Source of the DNA: Callaeas wilsoni
Taxonomy: Eukaryota > Chordata > Aves > Passeriformes > Callaeidae
DNA length: 64,000 bases
Direction of reading: 5' to 3'
Assembly (NCBI GenBank): GCA_013398955.1
Contig: VWPU01012283.1
Coordinates: forward strand, 79,854 to 143,853
The notes under the pieces are model-generated. The model did not search any database, was not told where the DNA came from, and worked only from the letters and a program-made list of their open reading frames with translations. Both the position numbers and the translations under genes were made by a program. Below are positions 1 through 10,400 of the stretch, one piece after another; positions within the stretch are counted from its first letter, which is position 1; every line of letters starts with the position of its first letter.

Positions 1-3000
1 GTTCCCCTTCCTTTTATGTCCACTCTGTAGAAGTTAGAAAAGCCAAGAATGAGCACTGTAGATATGATTTTTTGCTGTCTTTGACCATTCTGTTTCACCT
101 TCAAGCCTCAGATCTGCTCAAGAGTCAGATTTACAGGACAAAAATTTCCAGTCCAAATTCATGTTCATTAAATGTTTGTTTTTAACCACAGCATTAACCT
201 GCAAGCACAAGTTCAACTTCAGCCTCTTCTTTTGGTGTCATTAGCAAGGAAAAGTAGAGCTCTAGGCAACAAGACTAAGAATTTGGGATTTGTTTTCAAC
301 TAAAGGCTAGAGACGCAATTTCCCTTTTTTTTGTTTTTTCCATGAAGGGCACAAGAATGGTTGTCCTTTTAGCAAGACAGCACGGGATCTGCCTGGTTTA
401 ATAAAACAGTCCTGCTGTGCTCCCTCCACAGTCAGTACAGACCTACCCAGTCCAGAGAATAAAATCCTTTAGTACGTTTCATTTCACTTTAAGCAACAAG
501 TTTAAAATAGGTCAGGTAAATCTCACTTTATGGCCTGCTTCTCACCAGTGACTGCCAAGCTGGCATGGGGCACCAAGGAAAAAGGCACACAGCTATTTCG
601 TTAACCTCAAAAATTAGAGGAGATACAACTAAAAGACAGCTTTGCTGAGAAGCACCTGTGCTTGCTCTGTGTCTGGGTGAGAGGATGAACGACCCTGCCT
701 GCACGCAGTGGGTCAGAGCTGCAGCCGCTGCGGTGGCATGGAATTGTAGGGTCTGTTTGCTGCTCACGGAACGAGTTCAGTTTTCCAAACTGTTTCCATC
801 TGATCTGTAAGGGCAGGTGGTTTGCAAGTGTGGTTGGTGTTTTGAAGGGAAACAAGTGCAGCTTCAGGAAATCCTCAGCTACTGAGCAGCAAGGAAAAGA
901 AGTCCACCAGCCTAGAGAAGTATCAGCTGAGGGGAAGTGGGTGTGTGATATAAATAATATATTCTATGGCTCCACTTTCCAGTTTTCTCCTCTTTCTCCC
1001 ATACAATCTCTCTACTTCCACTTTGGTTAACTTCCTACTGTATTTTCGATGCTTTATTTCATTGATTTGTTTCTACATTCCTTCTCCTGCTACTACACAG
1101 TTGCCAATCCTGCTCATGGTGAGGTTACATAGAATTACTCGAGCAGGGTGCACTAAGATTCTCCGTGAGGCGCAGTTTTAATTTGCATGAATCAAGTTCT
1201 GCCTTTGTTGCGTTTCCCAAAGGGCTCCCCTTCAGCACATTCAGAGACAAGGCACAAACTCCATCATTCCCTGCGTGATGGTAGCGATCTAAATTCAGAA
1301 CCCTGACCATTTTCATTATGGATGTACTTGGCCTGGATAATGCAGCATAACCTCCTTCCCCTGGATCAGCATGCTCATTTCGCTCCTCTTAAGCACCTCT
1401 GAGACATCTAGAATTGAATTGCAACTCCTTTTGCCTCAGATTTGTGTTCTCTCTCATTTGCATTGACTCGCCAGATGTCCAGGTGTTCAGTCTGATGCAG
1501 TGGCCTTCAGCCACATCATCCATGGCTCATTTCATCCCGGGAGTGTTTAACTTTTTCTTTCCCCTTCCACCCTAGCACCCTCCCTCTTCCTCCCAGATGC
1601 AGCTGCAGTCCCTGCCCAGGACACTTGCGGTGAGACTCAGCTTGTTTGCCTTTAGCTGTCTAAAGTCTCGTACTCAATCTGAGCAGTCCAGTCGTCGTCT
1701 ATGGTCACTCGGGGAGACCAGGGCACCTCCGTCAGACAGAGCATCCCCTATGGCTTAGATGCCTCTGTCACACAGGGCAGCTCAGCCTGGAAGTCCCTGC
1801 TCTTTCCATGGTTGAGTGAGTTCCAGGTGATAGTTCAGTTTGAAATCTGTCTTTGGCACGTAGAGTTAGATGTGACCAATTCCGTTCTCTGTGTCCCTAC
1901 AGAGGTCTGAGGATCCTGCCCTGACTCGTGTAGTGTTTTCATATCCATGCTCTCATTTCTATTCATTTTCTTATATTTGTCTATTTTTTCCTCCTTCATA
2001 TTTTTTTTTCTGGTTCCTGCCTCCTCTGTCTCTTCTCTCTTTCTCCCTTTCCTTCTACCAACATCTCTATTTTGATAATAAATAAATAAAGTTTGCAGAA
2101 TAAAAAGGGAGGGAGAAAGGAAAGAAAATATCTATAAATTCTGTACTCTAGAGATGTGGGACACTTTACACTATCTAAAATCAGAGAGATGATTCTACCT
2201 AAATTATAAATGGCGGAAAATAAGTGCTAACAGCACTAAAATATGAAGGTTTTCCTAAAAAGTGCTAGCAATGTTTTCCACCACAAAACTGTGTGTCAGT
2301 GTCCCCTCACTGGGTGGGGAGCAGCAGTTAATCGTTAGATAATATTTTCAAAATCAAGTCTGTTTGTTTCAATAATTCTAGCAAATACCAAGTGCTGTCA
2401 CATTAGGTCTATTCACTAGGAAAACCTAAAAAAAAATCAATCCCTGTCAAATAAAACAAGGCATAACCACTAAAGGGAACATGGATGGGAATTTATTTCT
2501 CAATTGCCATGGCAACATTAAATATATCATTGAAGACCACAACCCCCCACAACAACCCATGGCTAAGACTTTTCAAAGTGATTATTGATTTTTAGATGTT
2601 TTCTTCTCTGGATCTGTACCTTAATATGCCTCGTAAATGCTTATTTTCAACGCAGTCTGAGCAGCCCTCTTGTGGTAAAAACTAGTCTGAGAAACGTGTT
2701 TCAGATCAAGTGATCAAAAAAACGAGCAGCACTCAAAATCCATAGTCACTTCTGAAAGCCTCAGTCACAGTAAAGTGGAACTATCCCTAAAACCTCCTTC
2801 CTCATTTTTGATCAGTCTAAGTGGACAATTAATGCCAACTCAGCTCTGTGAAAAACAGGTGGTGCAAAAGTATAGCACAGAAATTACAGCGTAAAAGGAG
2901 CAGTCATTTTCTTATTTTCTTCCCCAGCAACATCCAATAAATGAAATTTATTTTACAAGTTGAAACACAGTTACTATTTCTATTTGCTGGATGTGTGCAT

Positions 3001-4402
3001 GCCCAAAAACTGTGTTCTTTCCAGCTCTTATACTGTAATATTTAATAACAACAGTTATCAGGCTTTAATTATCCAAAAGGAAACAAAACATAACTCCAGT
3101 AATGGAGATTGACTTAAAGGAGTTAAAAGTGGGGAGAAATTTAGTATGTTTTCAATTTATTCTGGTTTACTGTTCAGATTATAAATTCTCTGAGTTGTGA
3201 ACACAGATCTTAGACTGCGTAAGAGGTACAGAGTCAGGTTTGTTTGAACAAACTTAAATATTTGCCTTGAAGGCAGTTACTTTAAAAATCAATGCTTTAT
3301 ATTAAGGGACATTTAGTCAGGGTCCTCAGTGGTGTTAGGTGTTCATCCCATCCTAGAGCGGACATCTGAAACAGGTCAGATGTACCTGGCCAGTAAGGGT
3401 GTACTTCTCTCTCAAATATTTATTCTGACGATTCTCAGAGTCCTAAGGATGTCCATTTTACTTAGATATCTACACCATAAACATCCAACCTTTCCTGAGC
3501 TGAATCCCACCAAAACAACCACATGTTGAAAACAAAACAAAAATTCTCCCCTTGAAGGTTGACAAGGAGTCACTATTTTCAATTCTCATTTTTTCAGCCC
3601 AGATATAAAATCTCTTATAGCACCCCTCCAAATGCCTTCCCATGTTTCAGATTACCCTCCTTGGTGATTGATTTAAATTAGCCTCTCCTGGCTGGCCGTA
3701 AAGGAAATTTTGTTCTCTGTAGCAGCTGTTCCTAGAATCCAACATGCGGGGATCACGGTCCTGCCCCACAGTGTGTGAGCCTGCTGCTTTTATGAGCACA
3801 CTGTCGTGGTGTGCATGACAAAAAATAAGTGGTACCTCCAAAATTACCAGCCAGACATGCAGATTCCATACTGAGCTCCCTCCCCATCACCAAGGAAGCT
3901 GGGTGAAAAACTGCTTTGGTGTCCTTACTAGAACTCTTTGTTCAAAAGAAGGGATCCACACTACAATGAAAATGAGGGACACCTGATCCAATGCACCTTA
4001 GACTGATCCCCATCCTACAAGTTTATGTTACTCTCTGATTGTTCTCCATGAGCATGCAGTCAACTTTCATTTAATATATTGTTCTGTTACCCTCTGTGCA
4101 AAGCCAGACTGCACAGGTCGTGTGTATTTTGGATGCGTAGCGCTGCCCGCCTGCCTTCAGGGTGTTCGAGTTTTGGTTTGTCCGTGGATCAGCACATCAC
4201 AACGGCCAGCAACAGCCAGTGCACTTTAATTTTATTTAATGTTTTAATTTCTGCTTCAGTCAAGCAGCTGGTTCGTGCTGTGACTCCATTCTGTCGTGTC
4301 CGCTTTCCATCTTTGTGACGTGTCTCATAAAATGTGTTGAAAGTGACCTACCTTGGCCTGTTCACAATATGCTGAAAAAAATGCTAATCTTGTCATATTT
4401 AG
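1..4402 (+). other. ADCYAP1R1: ADCYAP1R1 intron upstream of the hop exon (partial)
   Basis: No coding exon was recognised here. The exon that should precede the hop cassette encodes the end of TM5 and intracellular loop 3 (92 nt in this family). I looked for its conserved peptide and its splice donor and did not find them, so it probably lies to the left of the window. The stretch is AT-rich intronic sequence without a recognisable transposon. The assignment as intron is inferred from the position of the next exon. Confidence 0.7.
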
Positions 4403-4405
4403 CAG
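4400..4405 (+). promoter_or_regulatory. ADCYAP1R1: Tandem splice acceptor (NAGNAG) giving hop1 or hop2
   Basis: The sequence TAGCAG offers two AG acceptors three bases apart. Using the first adds one Ser codon (hop1, 28 residues); using the second omits it (hop2, 27 residues). Mammalian PAC1 makes exactly these two forms from adjacent acceptors, so the site appears conserved. Confidence 0.85.
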
Positions 4406-4486
4406 CTGCGTTCAGAAATGCTACTGTAAGCCTAAGAGGGCTAACCAGCACTCTTGCAAGATGTCAGAACTATCAACCATTACCCT
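4403..4486 (+). CDS. ADCYAP1R1: ADCYAP1R1 alternative 'hop' cassette exon
   Basis: This 84-nt, in-frame cassette encodes a Cys-rich insert in intracellular loop 3. The visible peptide starts [13 protein letters not shown], continues [14 protein letters not shown], and ends at donor GTAAGT (4487-4492). It matches the mammalian hop cassette except for a few substitutions (for example KRAN where human has QRAQ). Inclusion changes G-protein coupling and internalisation of PAC1 in mammals (known from the family). The polypyrimidine tract before it is weak and a branch-point-like TGCTAAT lies at 4382-4388, which fits a regulated exon. It is 84 nt with the upstream acceptor (hop1) or 81 nt with the downstream one (hop2). 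Confidence 0.95.
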
Positions 4487-7400
4487 GTAAGTGTACGCAC
4501 TCCCGTGACATTACTGTGTGTGTATGACGCATGTTGCAATTAAACGAGTGGATGAGAGCAGAGGGGAAGTAAGCAGAGAGCAAAGCATTCATTTAGTTCT
4601 TGTTGCATGTAGAAATTTTTTGTTCTTGTTCTGTGCTTTTGCTGATGCACCACTATCGAGGATTTTAAGGTTGTTGTAATTTTTTTTTGTTTTTTTTTTT
4701 GTAATTATGGCTGATGCTATTTATGGTTTGGGGTAGTGTCTGCACAGAATTAATAGCTGCTCTTTATTGTACAGCAAAGAGGTGAGCACCTTCATACCGA
4801 GAGAAAATATTTCACCTGAAAGTTTCCTAGAAAAACTGGGTGAGATTGAGTCAATCAGGCCCTCAGTGGGTATAAAAGATCATTTGTCCATTGAACTGAG
4901 TGAATTTAACTAAATAAACACCCAGAGGTGAGGAAAGGCTAAGGTTAACCTAATACCGAAATGAACTTTGTCCATCAGAAGTTATAGAATCCTAGAATCA
5001 TTGAGGTTGGAAAAGACCTCCAAGATCATCAAGTTCAGTCCAGCATTGTCATATATCATTGTCAAATACAGAGTGAGGCAGAAGAGTGAATAAACCCGTT
5101 CAGCCAAGAGTTCTGTCAATTAATCACTATCTCACAGTCCACCTGACTAAGGCCTTGCTTCTTGCACAAGAAGCCCACAGGTTTTCACAGGTTCATGGAA
5201 TCATTAAGGATGGAAAAGAGCTCCAAGGTCATCCTCTCATTTTGTTTAGATGAGGTGCAATTTCAGACATCTGTTACATGTTTTCTGGTGATCTGTCTCC
5301 TCAATTTCACAGCAGTTTTATGAGTGCAAATCAACACTCAGAGATGTCCTCACACACAGACCCAACACTCCAGGATTTTGCTAAAGAATGTTTAGTAATT
5401 ATCTTTGACACCATTAAGGAAAAAAGATTGGTTTGTAAGATAACTGCATATATGGTTATGTTTTTCAGTTAGAAAAAAAAAATTAAGAGAATTTTCTGTG
5501 TGATTTCATATCTCTTTGAGGTATTTAAGAAATAGACCAATGAAGATGCTCAAAAATATTCAGTCAACAGACTGGAACCATGCAAAAGCAGATAGAAACA
5601 GAGAATAGAAGAACAGTCTGCAGCTCCATCTTTTACACAGAGAGCACTTGAACACTAAGGACTGTTAGGTAAAACTAGGATTAGGTTTAGGAGAAGACAG
5701 TTTGAAATATGAAGTTCACTGCTTAATGGACATCCTGATGCAGCACAGACGTCACGTTGGGCCTTTGCAGAGAATGAAATTTCACATTAAATGCAGTGTT
5801 TCTGAAAGATGGGAGACTGATAACTCTCTAAGGTGAAATCCTCTACCTAGCCAAGGGTATGAAGAGTTCAGCCTAAACAGGAGGTATTTAAACATATTTT
5901 TTTTGTGTATGTTAAAGTATGAAAGTCTCGGTATGCTTCCCTGGTTTTCAAGTCCTTGGTCTGAAGACGTGGTTTATGCATGGGAAAATTAAAAATCTGG
6001 AATCATTCAGATGTTCAGGTGTTACCTCAGATCTTTTAATGCTACAGACCTAATTAAATTTTTGGGAAAGACTGGGAAAGATCTCCCAGGGAGATTACTG
6101 AGGTTCCTGAAAGTCATGTTAATATGTTCAGCATTTTGTGATAAAATAGATCCTTCGGTTTATTAAACATGAGCTGTGTTGAGCATTTCATTACTAATGA
6201 CATCCTGTGCCTTAATGGTTTGCTCTTTATCCTTCGATTTGAAATATTGTCACGATATTCTTTTTTGCACACATTTATCACGGAGAGGATGAATATGTAC
6301 CTTCGGCCAGAGAAATTGGATTCCTCTAATCTAAACTTCACAAATCTACAGGGCAGCAATTCGTATGACAGACTCAGTCCAGGTTCCCTTCGAGGTCAAT
6401 GGATAGATTTAGGATGTGATAAGGACTTCCTTAGGGGCAGATGGTTTGTCCTTGTGTGTCAGTACTTCTTGCTCTTCATAGACAACAAAGGGAATGGAGG
6501 TGTGCATTTAATTTAATTAAATTGCCTAAAACAATGATGCCATCATTGCAGATGTATCACAGCAGTAAGTTAATCAATATATACATTAATAGGTGTACTC
6601 AACACCCACAGGGTTTACAGCAGGAGTCACCTCTTGTTAAAAAGACATGTGTAACATACAAGAATTACGTTTTTAAAGTGTATTTTTCTCTGGATTGACT
6701 TCAGAGATATTTTTAAAATCATTTCATCATCAATATCTACACTGTTTATGTGCAAACCTTGGTGAGGTGAATGTTGCTTTTCAGGACTACAGACAGACCT
6801 TGATGTCTTCATTGCACAAGTTTATATTTGATCAAAGTGTTTCACTTAAGACAGCTTTTAAACTGGGCAATTCTCTTATTTTAGAGGCAGGACTGAATGG
6901 CAAAACAACGATATAATCTTCCTTCAATGTCTATAGTTTGGAGATCTTTGCTTCTTTTTTAATTTTTCTCTCAAAAAGGTTGACTGGTTGAGACTTCAGC
7001 AGTCTCCTTTAATAAGTGTGGATGTGCAATGGAAAAACAAAAGCATGATTCCTTCAAATACAGGTCAAATTAGACAATCTTTCTACTTTTACCGTAAAGT
7101 TCTAATTTCATTATTCAATAGAGGAGTGAGGAAGAGAGAGGACCCCATTATCTGTTTGTTGGTACTAACACTTCATGGAAAGTCCACATTCAGAGCCATG
7201 CCACTGGAGAAAGTCCTACATTTGAAGTGATTTTAAGGAAAATAGCAGCTGAGAAAAAAAGAATGTCAGCCTCAATAAAATTTGATATTTAAATTGCCTT
7301 TTTTTAAAAGTAATCTGAAGACTTTCCTCTCCCTGTGGGAATGTGAACAAGGCTCTTGCTAGGCCTTTTGGAGAACATTATCTTCCAAACAGCCACTTGA

Positions 7401-10400
7401 ACAATTATTGCCCTCAGGACTTTTAGATCCACCCCCCAAGTTTCTTGCCTATGTGAAAGAGTAGGGGAAGAAAAGAGGAGGAATATCTTTGGCTGTTACG
7501 CTCCTGAAAATTCCACTACATCTTTTAAGGTTTTCGTTCCCCATTGCACATAAACTTACATCTCACAAAACCTTCTTTAAGTCTTCTCTCTTCCCAGTCA
7601 TCTTGAAAAAAAGCAATTTATCATCATCCATACAGGCATTAATATCTCTCAAGTTTTTCCTTACCGTTAAAATCTTCTTTTCCTCTTTATAGATCTTAAT
7701 AATCTATAAACTTCAGAATGTGTTATTTAATGCATTTTTTTCCTCACTTTTATGACCATATTGAAGACAACACCTCAAATAAGTTGATGATGGCATTATA
7801 TTTCCAGATCCTACAAGCTAATTGTGTGATTAGTCAGGTATGATTAATGCCAGAAAACTGTCAATAAAAAAGCCTTTCTCTGCAGCTTTCCCTAAATTAA
7901 TCTCTCAAGAGTGCAGTGAGACAGAACATATTAATAGACAATTCTATTCTGACTTTTAGATCAAAACAACATTTATCCTTTTGTTTTTGTTGTCATTAAG
8001 TCTGAATATAAATAATAAAAGATATGGAGAGATGATACTTTTTTGTCCAGTTTATTACCTTTAATTTGATGGTTTTTTTAAATACCATGGCTAGTTTAAG
8101 ACACCTATATTCTTTACATCCTTTTTTTACAGCGATAACATTATTCTATAATATCTTCCTCAATGTTTCTATTCCTTTTTATTAAGCTGATTGCATGTCC
8201 ATAGAGAAAAGGGACTAGAAAGGACTCCAAAAGCTCTTTTACACTGGCTCACTCCTTATAGATCACTTCTTTTAGAGATCATCAAAGCTGGTCACTCTGT
8301 GTGCTCTTCATCACCCTATTCTGAGGTTGTTCCTCTCTTTTCAAAAGCTTTTGGCCAATGCCTAATTTTATAACCCACAAGAACGGATTTCTCTGGTTTG
8401 TGGGGTCTTCCACCAAGACCTGAGGTTTGGTGTCCATGAGATTTGTGACTCAGGTGTGTTTAGTGCAGTCTCCAGGCAAGAGTTGTGATGAATTTATCCC
8501 CACTAGGGCCCAAAGTCTGACTGAGAGACACCAGCACTGCACTGACGTCCCATTCCCTGTGCACTGCTGGAGATAATTGTGCTCACAGAATTCTTGGAGA
8601 TGTGTTAATTAAGTCTTCACTGCCAGTAAAACAAACACATCATTTTGGTTTATCATTGGGCTTGTATTAGCAAATGCAAATCTGTCTGCAATGCACCAAA
8701 GAGATAAAAGCAGAGGGGACATTTCAGTTTTAACAAATATGCAGCTCTTCAAGAAATCTTGATGGCTTTTTACCTTCCTTTGTCCTCCATCTGCCTTCTT
8801 CACTTACCTCAATGTAATCAATGATATTCTTCCCCTCTGAAAATGTCCTGGAGGTTTCTCAAGGTCACTTTTTTATTTTTAATAAAGCATTTGCCTTATT
8901 TTCAGATCAACATTTTCCTTCTCTTTGCTCATTTTTTTTTCGCTGCTCAATCAGCCAGTGACACTCACCAAAACATGCACAAGTCTTGGCTGGCCCCTGC
9001 TTTGGGGGAATCTCACCAGTTAGGTGCTTGCATGTAAAACATTCATTTCCAGCCCTTTTGTTTATATCTGCTGAGCTTGATTTCCCTCTGAAACATCTTT
9101 ATTCTGAAGTGATGGAAAGTAGTTAAACAGTAGAATTGCATTTCGGTTTCCAACAGTATAAATGAGACCAAAATCAAACTTTCAGGAATAATTGCGAGTA
9201 TAAGAACATGCAGGAGAATTTAGCTTTTGTTTGTATGGCTGTTGGTTTTTTTAGCTTTATCTGTGTGGTTGTTTTGGAATTTTTTTGCTGTGCAGAAACA
9301 TATTCGCACACACACAAAAAAATCCATGATAAGAAGTGATTTCAAACACTCCACTGGGATTAAGCAATTGGGTGAGAGGTTTATAACTGTACCATGGTAG
9401 CAGTCTGAATCCCTCAGCGAGATTCCCCTCCTCATTTTTTGGCATGGTAGGAGAAAATTCCTGCTTATAATAATGCAAATTAAAATAGCAGCAGAGAGCA
9501 TTAAGTGTAATTAATGTGCCATTACTGTAGCAGTGTGAAGAAGGGGGAGCAAACTGCAGTGTGTGTGCAATCTTTGGGAGCAACCGGGAATGTTGCGTAT
9601 TTGTTCGTATAATTACGCGATGTACGTATTTCCCAAAAGTCAGTCAGCGAAATATTTCCTGTGCTTTCTTCTTTAATTAAACTGCAGGTTGCTAATTGCA
9701 GGGCCACATTAAAGTTCTTTCCCTCTGTTGTGACAGGAGACTGGCTCGCTCCACTCTGCTGCTGATCCCCTTGTTTGGAATTCACTACACGGTGTTTGCC
9801 TTTTCTCCTGAGAATGTCAGTAAGCGGGAGAGACTGGTGTTTGAACTGGGACTGGGATCCTTCCAGGTGATTATACACTGAACTCAGCTTTCCTTAGAAC
9901 CAAATCTCTAGTCTGTATAACTGCGTTGCCTGCACAGCTCTCAGAGTGTGTCTCTGCTCGTGTATGTGTATGTTTGTATACCAGGATTTTGGGTTTGTTT
10001 GTTTGCTTGTTGTTTTTTCTGTCCTTCCTTCAGGATTTGAATTACTTTGTGTTTTTCTCTCCCATCTCCCCAGGGTTTTGTTGTTGCTGTTCTCTACTGC
10101 TTCTTGAATGGGGAGGTAAGACTTCTAATATTTAATGTCTCTCATCCATCATCCACATCCCATTTTCTTGTGGGAGTAACTGCTGTTCCAACTGTCCATT
10201 CTAACTCATCATCTGCCATAATTCCTGATACTTTAGTCCGAATCTCACAATTCTCAGAAAGAAAAAAAAAAAAAAAAGAGGATTTGTGATGTCTTTATTA
10301 AACCTTTCTTTAAACGCATTAAAACATTGGCCTTACCAGAGATGATGGCTCAGATTAAGGCTTCCTAACAGGGGTAGGAAATGGACTGGTCTCTTTTGAA

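Larger units (their letters stand above)
4487..9736 (+). other. ADCYAP1R1: ADCYAP1R1 intron after the hop exon
   Basis: The intron starts GTAAGT and ends TGTGACAG. It is AT-rich with many T-runs (for example 4680-4701). Two short CR1 3' ends in minus orientation lie at about 4984-5060 and 5190-5240. Several open frames of 60-115 codons occur but none resembles a known protein or shows splice-bounded conservation. I see no further exon. Confidence 0.8.

Noticed and set aside
6169..6516. 115-codon plus-strand open frame in the PAC1 intron
   Set aside because: No recognisable domain, no splice-site context and AT-rich composition; compatible with chance.
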